NCBI RefSeq assembly: GCF_026241755.1
Contig: NZ_JAPJDA010000012.1
Location: 72,743-136,742, forward strand
Length of the DNA stretch: 64,000 nt
Direction: 5' to 3'
Source of the DNA: Salinimicrobium profundisediminis
GTDB taxonomy: Bacteria; Bacteroidota; Bacteroidia; Flavobacteriales; Flavobacteriaceae
Below the pieces are notes generated by a model. That model did no database searches. It was given only the letters and a program-made list of their open reading frames with translations, and was not told the origin of the DNA. The position numbers were made by a program, and so were the translations under genes. Below are positions 52,679 to 62,347 of this stretch, piece after piece (the stretch's first letter is position 1; each line of letters starts with the position of its first letter).

Positions 52679-54262
52679 ATGCAACTCGCTAATCCAATAC
52701 ACATACTTTTAATGATCGTTCTGACAACTTCAGTATTTTACGCACTGTATCGGCTATCAAAATATGCCTTTTTGATAAACATCATGCTGCTCTTTGGAAT
52801 ACTAGCCTTTACGTTTTATCCTCATAATGCGATAAAAGCACTACTTTATTTAGGCTGTCCTTTATTGTTGGTCAATACGGTATTTTACGTTTTTCTGCAT
52901 AAACCGGATTTAAAGCAAAATACCTCTGAAAAATATCGGGTAACTTTTAAAACAGACAATAAAAGTTTTAAAATTGAAAACATCAGACGCGGTGCATCCA
53001 TTATTGGGTCTGCCGGAAGCGGAAAAACCGAAAGCGTCGTTTACGGATTTTTAAAACATTTCCAGGAACATAACTTCTGTGGGGTTATTCACGACTACAA
53101 GGATTTTGAACTGACCGAAATGGCGTATCCGCTTTTTAAAAATCCGGATATTCCTTTTCGTATTATCTCATTTGACAAAATCATCCATAAGGTAAACCCC
53201 ATTGCACCCCGGTATCTCGAAAATGAAGAAAGTGTGAATGAGATTTCGAGAGTACTTATTGAAAATCTTCTGGAACAGCGGGAATCGGGAACTACGGGAA
53301 CCTCTAAATTTTTTAACGATGCAGCTGAAGGATTGATTGGTGGATTAATTTGGAAACTGAAAACCGACTATCCCAACTACTGTACGCTTCCACATTTGAT
53401 AGCGATTTATCAAATGCTCGATACGGATAGCCTTATCCAGTTTTTGGAAACAAATACCACATCGAGAGCGATGGCAGATGCTTTTATTAGTGGTAAGGAT
53501 TCGGATAGGCAGACCGCTGGTGTAAAAAGTACCCTGGCGAATGCGCTGAAACGAATTAGTACACAGCGCATTTTTATGGCATTATCCGCAGACGAAGTGC
53601 CATTAAATATTAATAGCGAGGATAATCCAGCAATCATTTCAGTAGTAAACAATCCAAAATATGAAACATCCTATTCGCCTGTTGTTGCAACCATTATTCA
53701 CACTATTACCAAGCAAATGAGCGTACGCGGTCAGAGACCGTCTTTTTTATTGATGGAAGAAGCACCTACCATCCGATTACTGAATATGCACCGCATTCCG
53801 GCAACACTTAGAAGCTATAATATTGCTACTGTTTATGTGATGCAGGACAAAATTCAGAATGATATGATGTATGGCGATAAGGCAAGTAAAGCGATTTTGA
53901 GCAACCTATCCTACCAGTTCTTCGGAAAGGTCAATGACCCAGATACGGCTAAATATTACGAGCGTTTTTTTGAAATCATTAAAGACCCGACGAAAAGTAT
54001 CAGTCGTGGTTATAATCTCGATTTTGATACTCGTATTACGACTGGCGAAAAAGAAATCCCAAAGAATAGAGCGGACGTTTTTTTTAGATTGAAACAAGGC
54101 GAGTTTATTACCTATGCTGATGGTAAGGATAAGAAAGTGCAGTTTAAATTGTCAAGAATACAGCGGCAATTACCTGAAGAATCCAAGCAATATTCTCAGG
54201 CGGATTTAGCGGTTAATTTTGAGCGGGTTTATGATGAGGCGAGGTCGATATTTTTTAGCTGA
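52679..54262 (+). CDS. VirD4/TraG-type coupling protein
   Basis: A 527-residue type IV coupling ATPase. Two or three N-terminal membrane helices (residues about 7-75) anchor it. The Walker A motif is IIGSAGSGKTESVVYG (near 110-125), Walker B lies in RPSFLLMEEAPTIRL (near 352), and QFFGKVNDPDTAKYYERFFE follows in the C-terminal part. It brings the relaxase-DNA complex to a type IV channel, which must be supplied by another element. It starts 13 bases after the relaxase stop and ends the mobilization operon. Confidence 0.88.
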   Translation: MQLANPIHILLMIVLTTSVFYALYRLSKYAFLINIMLLFGILAFTFYPHNAIKALLYLGCPLLLVNTVFYVFLHKPDLKQNTSEKYRVTFKTDNKSFKIENIRRGASIIGSAGSGKTESVVYGFLKHFQEHNFCGVIHDYKDFELTEMAYPLFKNPDIPFRIISFDKIIHKVNPIAPRYLENEESVNEISRVLIENLLEQRESGTTGTSKFFNDAAEGLIGGLIWKLKTDYPNYCTLPHLIAIYQMLDTDSLIQFLETNTTSRAMADAFISGKDSDRQTAGVKSTLANALKRISTQRIFMALSADEVPLNINSEDNPAIISVVNNPKYETSYSPVVATIIHTITKQMSVRGQRPSFLLMEEAPTIRLLNMHRIPATLRSYNIATVYVMQDKIQNDMMYGDKASKAILSNLSYQFFGKVNDPDTAKYYERFFEIIKDPTKSISRGYNLDFDTRITTGEKEIPKNRADVFFRLKQGEFITYADGKDKKVQFKLSRIQRQLPEESKQYSQADLAVNFERVYDEARSIFFS

Positions 54263-54417
54263 TACAACGAATCAGAAGAATAGTCTGAAACTTCCGATTT
54301 TTTGGAAATAATCCAAAGATTGGTCAAATTAGGATTATCAAAATCGTAAAATCATTTGTACCTTTGAGATTAATTTAGTATGTAACTAACAATCAGATAT
54401 TTTGGACAACTTTAGAT

Positions 54418-57400
54418 ATGATCGATTTTGATATAATTGAAAATTTAGGCTTGGACAAGGCCGTTTCTGTTACTTCAGAATCTAATCAGATTTCTGACAG
54501 TCAGTTAGTTGTAATCAATCAAGTAAAAGACTTTGGTATTGATGAAATTTATTTCAGTACTGATCAAAATCAAAACAGTTATCCAGCGGTTTTTTTAAAA
54601 AGGGTTCAAAAGTTTGATGACCTAGCTCTGCGGCAAGTTGCAATTGCTCAAAAAAAAATCTGGAACTTCAAAAAGGTAATTTTTCTATACGTTTATTCAG
54701 AAACTGAAATTCGTATTTACAATTGTGCGGAAAAACCTCTTTTGATTAAATCAGATGATTTTGATTATAAGAAAGAACTAAAAACACTCGAAATAGAGTC
54801 TTACAAGTTTTCAGATAAAAGCAAGCTCAAACAACTTCAAAACCTTTTTTCCACCATTGCCATTGATACAGGTATCATATGGACATTGGAAGAAGCGTTT
54901 GAGATTAGAAAGAAAATAAGCCTTCAACGAAGGGTTGACAAATACCTTGTAGAAAGCCTTACTTATACTGCTAGGCAACTACAGGCAGAAGGATTAGAAA
55001 TAAACCTTATCCATAAAATAATAATGCGTTCTCTATTTCTTCTTTATTTAGAAGATAGAGGCGCAACTGATGAAAAGTTTTATTCTGAAATAAAAAAAGG
55101 AGCAACGTCTTATTTTGAAATTCTGGACGATGCAGATAAAACATATTCTCTTTTTAAGAAACTAGAAGAATATTTTAATGGTAATGTTTTTACTGTAGAT
55201 AACAATGAATCAATCTCTAGAGAACATCTAAAAATTATCAGAAAGTGTTTTATCAACGGCAATGATAATTCCTTACAGCAGAATCTTTTTGAGGATTTAC
55301 GCCTGTTCGATTTTAGCATTATTCAAATAGAATTGCTCAGTGAAATTTATGAGAATTTCTTAGCTGAAATAAACCCTACTTTAAAGCAAGATACAGGTAC
55401 TTATTACACACCACCTTCCCTAGTTGAACTCATATTGAACGAGAAATTACCAATCTCTAGGACAGAAAAGGAATTTGATGTTAAGGTGTTAGATCCTACT
55501 TGTGGTTCGGGGATTTTTTTGGTTGAAAGTTTTAAACGTCTGGTCAAACGTCACGAAAATGCTAATTCAGAAAGGCTTACGGACTTTAATGAACTGAAGA
55601 AGCTGTTAACGGATAATATATTTGGTATAGAGATACACCCTCAGTCCATCAAAGTAGCTGCTTTTAGTCTTTATTTGGCTTTGGTAGATAATTTGAATCC
55701 TAAAACAATTTGGCAAAATAAAGACTATCGCTTACCATATCTGATAAATGACCCTTCGGATGAGACTCTAGTTGAACAAGGCAATAATTTGTTTCGTTCA
55801 GATACTATAAAGGAGAATCCAGAAATAGAAAAAATTGATTTTGATTTAGTTGTAGGGAATCCGCCTTTTGGCACTAAGAACCTATCACAATCTATTCGCG
55901 ATTATTGCGATAAATATGGGTTCGCAAAAGAGATGGTTCTTCCATTTCTTCATAAGGCGATAAAGTTCTCTGATAATGGAGAAATTGCCTTGATTTTCAA
56001 TACGAAAATCCTTACCAATACTAAAATAACATATCAAAATTTTAGGAAGTGGCTTTTCAATGAATGTTATGTGGAGAAGATTTACAACTTCTCTATTTTA
56101 CGAAATGCACCTAAAGATTTTGGTGGTCAATTGTTTGGTTCAGCAACTGGACCAATCAGTATTGCATTTTATAGAAAAAGTCAACCGAAGAAAAAATCTA
56201 ACACAATTATCTATTATGCCCCTAAGACTTACATTAAATCCAATGTTATAGAAGGTGTTAGCATTGATGGCACAGATTTGAAATATCTTCCACGGGAAGA
56301 ATGCAAAAAACCAACTTCAAAAATTTGGAAAATTGCAATGTGGGGTGGAATTGGGGATATAAATTTAATACAAAAACTAAATGCCTCAGACAGTCTCGAA
56401 CAGTTTATTTCGAATGAAAAAATTGACAAGGGCTCTGGATTACAATTTTTGAACAATTCCACTAAAAACCCTAAAGTAGATAACGAAATTCCAAATAGAT
56501 ACATTACCCCTAAGAATATTAGACGCTACGTTTCACACTCATTTTCAGATTTGAATTCTGGGCTTACTCAACGTTCAAAAGAAATATATGCTAAGCATTA
56601 TGGTGTGCGGTTAGATGACTTACCTACAATTAATGTATTTAGACGCGTGGGAGCGAAAAAGACTTATTCTGCACCACATATTCTAATTAAGGAAGGTCTT
56701 TCCAATTGGAAAATTTGTGCTTCGTATGAAGATGAAGCCTGTTCGTTTAATAGTAAAGTTCTTGGTCTTAGTCATTCTGACTCAAAAGTACTTAAAGGGT
56801 TAACCTGTTTTATAAATTCAAAACTTGCTTATTATTATCTTTTCTTATGTTCAGCATCTATCGGAATAGAAAGAGAAGAAATTAAACCTAACGAAGTTTA
56901 TCGACTACCATTTTCTTTGTCTAAAAAGAACTTATATCATCTTGCTGATATTTACGACAGGATGACAATTGATGAATCTAAAATTTTCAACACAAATACA
57001 AAAAAGTTTGAACGGGAGATTGATAATTATATATCTAAATGTTTTGACTTTTCAATCGATGAAAGCTTAATTGTAGACAATTTTGTGGAATTTACAATTC
57101 CATTATTAATTAAGAGGTATCAATATGTTCTTGGTCCGACTAACAAAGATGAAATTCAAGATTATGCCATAAAGGTTTCACAGCATTTAAATGACTTTTT
57201 ACAAAATCAGAATCTCTATGCTAATTGTACCGTTTATGAAAACATAAGTCATTTTTCACCTTTAATGATAACTAAGGTTGCATTTGGAGATTCTGAAAAG
57301 GAAGTTTCAATGTCTAGCGTGGATATACACGACATATTGCGAGACTTGGATAAAGAATTATGGCAAAAGAAAGCAACCAACATCTATTTCAGAAAAAAAT

Positions 57401-57522
57401 TAAATTATAAAACAGGCAACGAGATTTTTATTGTTCGTCCCAATCAGAGGCGATTCTGGACTCAATCGATGGCGATTGAAGATGCTTCAGAATTAATACT
57501 GGAAATCCTTAATGAAGTATAG
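54418..57522 (+). CDS. Eco57I-type N6-adenine DNA methyltransferase with N-terminal extension
   Basis: A 1034-residue restriction-modification protein. Residues about 1-130 form an extension containing YPAVFLKRVQKFDD and WNFKKVIFLYVYSETEIRIY. A helical region follows. The methyltransferase core has motif X (TGTYYTPPSLVELIL, 327-341), the SAM motif I (VLDPTCGSGIFL, 357-368) and motif IV NPPF (481-484, DLVVGNPPFGTK). After about residue 640 comes a TaqI-like target-recognition region. Type IIG enzymes carry a nuclease at the N-terminus, but no clear PD-(D/E)XK set is visible here, and a separate nuclease gene follows after three bases. The codon usage and AT-richness stand out from the pectin locus. 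Confidence 0.87.
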   Translation: MIDFDIIENLGLDKAVSVTSESNQISDSQLVVINQVKDFGIDEIYFSTDQNQNSYPAVFLKRVQKFDDLALRQVAIAQKKIWNFKKVIFLYVYSETEIRIYNCAEKPLLIKSDDFDYKKELKTLEIESYKFSDKSKLKQLQNLFSTIAIDTGIIWTLEEAFEIRKKISLQRRVDKYLVESLTYTARQLQAEGLEINLIHKIIMRSLFLLYLEDRGATDEKFYSEIKKGATSYFEILDDADKTYSLFKKLEEYFNGNVFTVDNNESISREHLKIIRKCFINGNDNSLQQNLFEDLRLFDFSIIQIELLSEIYENFLAEINPTLKQDTGTYYTPPSLVELILNEKLPISRTEKEFDVKVLDPTCGSGIFLVESFKRLVKRHENANSERLTDFNELKKLLTDNIFGIEIHPQSIKVAAFSLYLALVDNLNPKTIWQNKDYRLPYLINDPSDETLVEQGNNLFRSDTIKENPEIEKIDFDLVVGNPPFGTKNLSQSIRDYCDKYGFAKEMVLPFLHKAIKFSDNGEIALIFNTKILTNTKITYQNFRKWLFNECYVEKIYNFSILRNAPKDFGGQLFGSATGPISIAFYRKSQPKKKSNTIIYYAPKTYIKSNVIEGVSIDGTDLKYLPREECKKPTSKIWKIAMWGGIGDINLIQKLNASDSLEQFISNEKIDKGSGLQFLNNSTKNPKVDNEIPNRYITPKNIRRYVSHSFSDLNSGLTQRSKEIYAKHYGVRLDDLPTINVFRRVGAKKTYSAPHILIKEGLSNWKICASYEDEACSFNSKVLGLSHSDSKVLKGLTCFINSKLAYYYLFLCSASIGIEREEIKPNEVYRLPFSLSKKNLYHLADIYDRMTIDESKIFNTNTKKFEREIDNYISKCFDFSIDESLIVDNFVEFTIPLLIKRYQYVLGPTNKDEIQDYAIKVSQHLNDFLQNQNLYANCTVYENISHFSPLMITKVAFGDSEKEVSMSSVDIHDILRDLDKELWQKKATNIYFRKKLNYKTGNEIFIVRPNQRRFWTQSMAIEDASELILEILNEV

Positions 57523-57525
57523 TAA

Positions 57526-58146
57526 ATGGGATTAAACAAAGTAATAGTTGCTAGCTTCAAAAGAGGCTTTGAAGAAAAATGCTTTCAGCTGATAACAGAA
57601 TCTTATGTTTCAGCTATGGAAACCAAGGTAATCAAACTCAACTGGGATGAAAATGACATTACTTCGGAATTGCACGAACACATTAAGGAAAATCCACTAA
57701 GACTAAAGTGGAGTATAGTTACGAATGTTGAGCAGCATCTGCCAAAAGATGATATAGAAAAGGAAAAGGGTTTTGCAGCAAAACTACCTAGAATAGACCT
57801 TAGATTGGTAACCATAAATTCTTCCTTAGAGTATGAATACCATATGGAAGCCAAAAATCTTAAAGAAAAAGATTCTGGTTTAAAACGACGTTATATTGAT
57901 ACTGGAATTAACAACTTTGTTTCAAAGAAATATGAGAACGGATGCCTACTTGGATATGTACTTGAAGGAGATATGGAGAAAACTGTAGATGGAATTAATA
58001 AGCTTTTAAAGAAAGACGACAGGGTGCCTGAATTTTTGAAATCAAAGACACATAATTTACACGATTCTTATTACGAATCTGAACATAATGACAGCTTTAT
58101 TCTAAAGCATTTTATGTTCGATTTTAGTTTGCTACATAGTGCTTAG
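57526..58146 (+). CDS. PD-(D/E)XK nuclease, partner of the methyltransferase
   Basis: A 206-residue protein whose middle carries a nuclease-like active site: RIDLRLVTINSSLEYEYHME then AKNLKEK, giving Asp91, Glu108 and Lys110 in the D-x(n)-E-x-K pattern. Conserved-looking RRYIDTGINNFVSKKYENG follows on a helix, as in restriction enzymes. It begins three bases after the methyltransferase stop, so the pair is translationally linked. I infer restriction endonuclease activity toward the methyltransferase's target. The family name is not known to me. Confidence 0.7.
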   Translation: MGLNKVIVASFKRGFEEKCFQLITESYVSAMETKVIKLNWDENDITSELHEHIKENPLRLKWSIVTNVEQHLPKDDIEKEKGFAAKLPRIDLRLVTINSSLEYEYHMEAKNLKEKDSGLKRRYIDTGINNFVSKKYENGCLLGYVLEGDMEKTVDGINKLLKKDDRVPEFLKSKTHNLHDSYYESEHNDSFILKHFMFDFSLLHSA

Positions 58147-58268
58147 ATTTTGATATATTATATAAGATAATAGCGATGAGGCACCCAATAAAATATTTGT
58201 AAAACTTGGATTTTAACCTGTTTACGAAACAGATGATAACATAGTCCTACAATAACTAAGAATGTACA

Positions 58269-59750
58269 ATGAAAAATTATTTAGGGCTTATCATTGCTGT
58301 CGAAGAATACAATGATTCCAAGAAAATATCAAAAGTAAAATTCGCTAATAACGATGCTAAACAATTTAGAGAAAGCCTGATAAATTTGGGTTGCGAAAAG
58401 AGTAATCTTGAATTGTTGGACGGTACTAAGACTACCAAAACCACTATTGAAAATAAAATAAAAAAACTTTCTCGAACTGCTAAATCCTATGATACCATAG
58501 TTTTATATTACGCAGGGCACGGGTTTTTTGTTGACGGTGTTAATAAAATATCCTGTGTTGATACCGAGCTGGACAGTCTCGAAACTTCAACTATTTCAAT
58601 TACCTCAATTATATCAGAACTTGAGAAAAGTGACTCAACTAGAATTATTGTCTTTTTAGATTGTTGCCATAGCGGTATAGAATTTAGTGAAGTAGAAAGA
58701 AGTCCTATAAGTGATTTTTCAACTGACGACCTAAAGTATATTTATAGGGATGCAGAACATTTAATTGTATTTGCTTCTTGCAAAAGTGATGAAAAATCAC
58801 AAGCTGATATGGAACACAATCACGGTGTGTGGTCCTACTATTTAATTCAGGCTTTACAGGGAAATGCAAAGGATGTTTATACTGAAAATCTCTTGTTTAG
58901 TGACCAATTGCAAAAATACCTTAAACATCATACGGCGAAAAGAGTAAAGTTTATAACACCGGAAAAAAAGAATCAAACACCTGTTAAATTCGGTAAAGAA
59001 ACGGATGAAAAATTTATTGTCGCAGATTTGACCAAACTTTTTGAAACTAGAAAAATCGAGACGAGAGCAAAGGGTTTTAAGTTTAAAGAAGCGGTGTTTT
59101 CCTATTCCGAAGAAGACTATGTGCGAAAACTTCCAGGTTTTAAAGATGGTAATAAGGCACCAAAAAAAATTGATGATTATCACGAAAACTGGATTCAAAA
59201 AATTGCAAGAGAACTCATTCGCGAAGAATTAGATGAAGTTACAGTATTATTGAGAAAAATTTTAAAATTGAAACTCAAAGACTTTCAGGAAACTATTATC
59301 GAAGACGGGTATGGCCAACTGTCAACGGTTTATTTCGACTATATTATTGGTGTGACTCAATCTCAAACTTCTGCAGAGGAATATGTACTTACAAGAAGTA
59401 TAGAAAATTTTAAATACAGCGACACTATTGTAAGTGATAAGTTTAACGAGGTCTTTGAGAAGGAATTCAATATGTTGACGTTGAGAATGGAAAAAGACAT
59501 AGATATCGAAGAGTTAATTAATCATATTGAAGGCATAGATAATCCAGATTTAATCGATGTGGATTACTCTACTAGCGATTTATCAAAGTGTACTGTGGAA
59601 ATTTCTGGATTTGAAGGCTCAATTCATTTTGAAATTGACGAAATACAAATTGTGGTCAACAAGAACACATCGCCTAAGACTTTAGTAGAGTCTTTCCAAA
59701 ATGTATATAAGGAACTTGGAAGTACTGGATGTCTTAAACTAACTGAATAA
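58269..59750 (+). CDS. Caspase-like protease (peptidase C14/metacaspase type) with unknown C-terminal domain
   Basis: A 493-residue protein. Residues about 1-245 are a caspase/metacaspase domain: YLGLIIAVEEYND, AKQFRESLINLGC, catalytic His84 in IVLYYAGHGFFVDG and catalytic Cys133 in IVFLDCCHSGIEF, with HLIVFASCKSDEKSQ and GVWSYYLIQALQG after. Residues about 260-493 (from FKEAVFSYSEEDYVRKLPGF) have helical then strand character and match nothing I know. They probably sense or bind a partner. The gene starts a three-gene run with the sacsin/Hsp90-like ATPase (48 bases on) and the AlbA_2-HEPN gene. Bacterial caspases of this sort act in abortive infection by cleaving partner proteins; the target here is unknown. 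Confidence 0.85.
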   Translation: MKNYLGLIIAVEEYNDSKKISKVKFANNDAKQFRESLINLGCEKSNLELLDGTKTTKTTIENKIKKLSRTAKSYDTIVLYYAGHGFFVDGVNKISCVDTELDSLETSTISITSIISELEKSDSTRIIVFLDCCHSGIEFSEVERSPISDFSTDDLKYIYRDAEHLIVFASCKSDEKSQADMEHNHGVWSYYLIQALQGNAKDVYTENLLFSDQLQKYLKHHTAKRVKFITPEKKNQTPVKFGKETDEKFIVADLTKLFETRKIETRAKGFKFKEAVFSYSEEDYVRKLPGFKDGNKAPKKIDDYHENWIQKIARELIREELDEVTVLLRKILKLKLKDFQETIIEDGYGQLSTVYFDYIIGVTQSQTSAEEYVLTRSIENFKYSDTIVSDKFNEVFEKEFNMLTLRMEKDIDIEELINHIEGIDNPDLIDVDYSTSDLSKCTVEISGFEGSIHFEIDEIQIVVNKNTSPKTLVESFQNVYKELGSTGCLKLTE

Positions 59751-59798
59751 ACCCCAAATCGTTACTAAAAAAATATGGCTTAATGGCAGCGAATAATT

Positions 59799-62345
59799 AT
59801 GATACAATCAATTGAAGAAGGCCGAAAAGAAGACGGTAACAGGTCTATTGCCGATAAAATTAATAAACGGTTACACGACTTAGATAAGACGGTAGAAAAT
59901 AATAAGGGTAGATGGGCTTGGGAACTTCTTCAAAATGCTAAAGATAGTATAGCTGATTACCCAGATAGAAAAATATCAATTCAAATTGAGCATAATAATG
60001 ATACCATAATCTTTAGGCACAATGGAATTTATTTTACAGAAAAGGATATACGTGGTATCATCAATCAAATATCCTCAAAGGAAACCGAAGAAGGAGAGAC
60101 TAGTACTAGAACAGGTAGATTTGGGACAGGTTTTTTAACCACTCATTTACTTTCTCGAAAGATTGATATTGAAGGAATTTTGGAGACTGACAGCCTTGAA
60201 ACTTATCGATTCAAGTTTCCCCTAGATAGAAGCGGTAATTCAATGGCTCAGCTTATGCCTAAAGTCGAAAACGCTTGGACAGAATTTCAAAAATCAGTAA
60301 AACTTATCAATTCTGATTACAATGAATATGCCTTTAATACATCTTTTACCTATCATCTAAATACAGATGAACAAAAAGAAATCGCCAAGGTAGGCGTAAA
60401 TGAGTTTGTGAACTTGGTGCCTTATGTTCTCACGTTTATATCTAAAATTGATAAAGTTGAAATTATAAATAATCTCGAAAATGAAAAGTTAACCTTTACC
60501 AATAAACAGAACATTGAATCACAAAACCTTCAGGTTATTGAGAAGATATATAATGGTCAAGCTTCGATAATTCATATTTTGAGGTCATCTTCAGATAGAA
60601 CTTCAATTGCTGCTGAAGTATTAAAAAAAGACGAAGAATATTATCTTCAAAGCCTTGATAATGTTCCAAGACTTTTTTGTGATTTTCCAATGATAGGAAC
60701 TGAAGATTTCCATTTTCCTATGGTTGTGAATAGCTTTTATTTTAACCCACTTACCGAACGAGACGGAATATGGCTTAAAAGAGATGATGATAAGGAAGTT
60801 CAGGAAAACAGAGAGATACTTCTAGAAGCTTTAGAATTGTATAAGAACCTTATGAACACAATTTCTACCAAACCCTACTTTAACCTATTTTATATTTCAG
60901 ATTCAAGAATGCCGGGAACATTAGAAAAGTTTTTTGACAGGGACTGGTATGATATAAATGTTCAAAAGCCATTAAGGGATATTCTTTGGGAATCAACCAT
61001 TGTTGAAATTGAAAACTCAAAAGAGAAATTCCCGTTGAAAGATATTTGGTTTCCACAAAAAAGTTATGCTAATGACGTTCAAGAACAACTATGGGAATTT
61101 ACTTATAATCTTTTTCCGAAATCAGTTTGTAAAAAGAATCATATCCCATTCTGGGTTGATATTGGCTGGAGTGACTGGCAAAAATTGGATTATACAGGTT
61201 TAGTTAAAGATGTTGCCAAACAAGAGTCTATTGATGAATTATCGAAAGCCCTAGAAAAATCTGAAGAAGATACATTTCAATGGTTTAATGACTTCGGTAA
61301 TTTTGTTATGGAAGTTGAAACAAACAATATTTTGTTTAATAAACACCAAGTGTTACCCAACTACAATGGAATTTTTTGTTTAAAAGAAGCTATTCATATT
61401 GACAAGATAAAAGACTCTAAGCTTATAGAAATTTTAGAGTTATTGGGAGAGGATTGGAAGAATCTTTTATTGCATCCTAATGTAGGATTTGGAAAATATA
61501 AGTTTAAAACATTAAAGGACATTGCAGATGAAATTTCAAATTTTTTAAAGCACTCAAAGAAGAAAAATGAGGATGAAATAAAAGCCATAAGCTTACTTTC
61601 AGAATGGTTCGAGGCCAATCCTAAAAATTCTAAAGAATACTTTTCATACTACTACGGTAAGCGAGCGGAGCTTTTTATGAATACTATTTCAGATAGAGAC
61701 AGTCTTTACAGGGTAATGCGAAGTTCAACAGACCTTGAGCAATTATCAAATATGGCTGATGCAATAAATAAAGACCCAAATTTAATTAACAGATTCAATC
61801 AAGCTGAAGAGTTTTCAAATTTATTGAAAGAGTATAACGTGACGAATATAGAAGAATTAAAATCTGCTTTGGAAAATTCAAAAGGCCCTCAAATAAGAGC
61901 CGAAATTACTCAAGAAGATTTAGCTGGTCTTGGCGTAACTTCTATGGACGAATTGGAAGAAGCTTTAAAGGATAGAGATTTGGCAGCTCTATTTAATCAT
62001 ACTTCTAGACCCAATGCTAATATGTTTTTATATGCCCAACAATTGATTGAACGCTCAAAACAAAATATCATCGAGTATTTAAAGAACCATAAAGATTATG
62101 ATTGTACAGATATTGATGAATTGGCAACCACAGTTTTGGGAGGCATCAAGAAAAAGGGCGTAGATGTTCATATTGTAATAAGGCCTTCGGATAATGGACA
62201 GGTAATAGTCTTTTATTCTTCAGAGAAAGATACCTTAGATTACGCTAATGCAGAACTGTGGATTGATAATGGTAAGGACAATCCAAGACATTTAACTTTG
62301 GGTACTATTCTTAAAACAACAGGTATTAATAAAATCCCAGTATAA
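59799..62345 (+). CDS. Sacsin/Hsp90-like GHKL ATPase
   Basis: An 848-residue protein with an N-terminal Hsp90-type ATP-binding fold. The N-box is RWAWELLQNAKDSIAD (Glu42, Asn46, Asp49), the next motif is IIFRHNGIYFTEKDIRG (74-76, His in place of the usual Asp), and the G2 lid is TGRFGTGFLTTHLLS (105-119). This layout is the sacsin-like (sRPP/NOV) subtype. The middle is a long helical region. The end, VHIVIRPSDNGQVIVFYSSE with LWIDNG and LKTTGINKIP, is a small alpha/beta module seen at the ends of similar bacterial proteins. It likely senses infection and controls the caspase and the HEPN protein. The AlbA_2-HEPN gene starts two bases after its stop. Confidence 0.85.
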   Translation: MIQSIEEGRKEDGNRSIADKINKRLHDLDKTVENNKGRWAWELLQNAKDSIADYPDRKISIQIEHNNDTIIFRHNGIYFTEKDIRGIINQISSKETEEGETSTRTGRFGTGFLTTHLLSRKIDIEGILETDSLETYRFKFPLDRSGNSMAQLMPKVENAWTEFQKSVKLINSDYNEYAFNTSFTYHLNTDEQKEIAKVGVNEFVNLVPYVLTFISKIDKVEIINNLENEKLTFTNKQNIESQNLQVIEKIYNGQASIIHILRSSSDRTSIAAEVLKKDEEYYLQSLDNVPRLFCDFPMIGTEDFHFPMVVNSFYFNPLTERDGIWLKRDDDKEVQENREILLEALELYKNLMNTISTKPYFNLFYISDSRMPGTLEKFFDRDWYDINVQKPLRDILWESTIVEIENSKEKFPLKDIWFPQKSYANDVQEQLWEFTYNLFPKSVCKKNHIPFWVDIGWSDWQKLDYTGLVKDVAKQESIDELSKALEKSEEDTFQWFNDFGNFVMEVETNNILFNKHQVLPNYNGIFCLKEAIHIDKIKDSKLIEILELLGEDWKNLLLHPNVGFGKYKFKTLKDIADEISNFLKHSKKKNEDEIKAISLLSEWFEANPKNSKEYFSYYYGKRAELFMNTISDRDSLYRVMRSSTDLEQLSNMADAINKDPNLINRFNQAEEFSNLLKEYNVTNIEELKSALENSKGPQIRAEITQEDLAGLGVTSMDELEEALKDRDLAALFNHTSRPNANMFLYAQQLIERSKQNIIEYLKNHKDYDCTDIDELATTVLGGIKKKGVDVHIVIRPSDNGQVIVFYSSEKDTLDYANAELWIDNGKDNPRHLTLGTILKTTGINKIPV

Positions 62346-62347
62346 TT

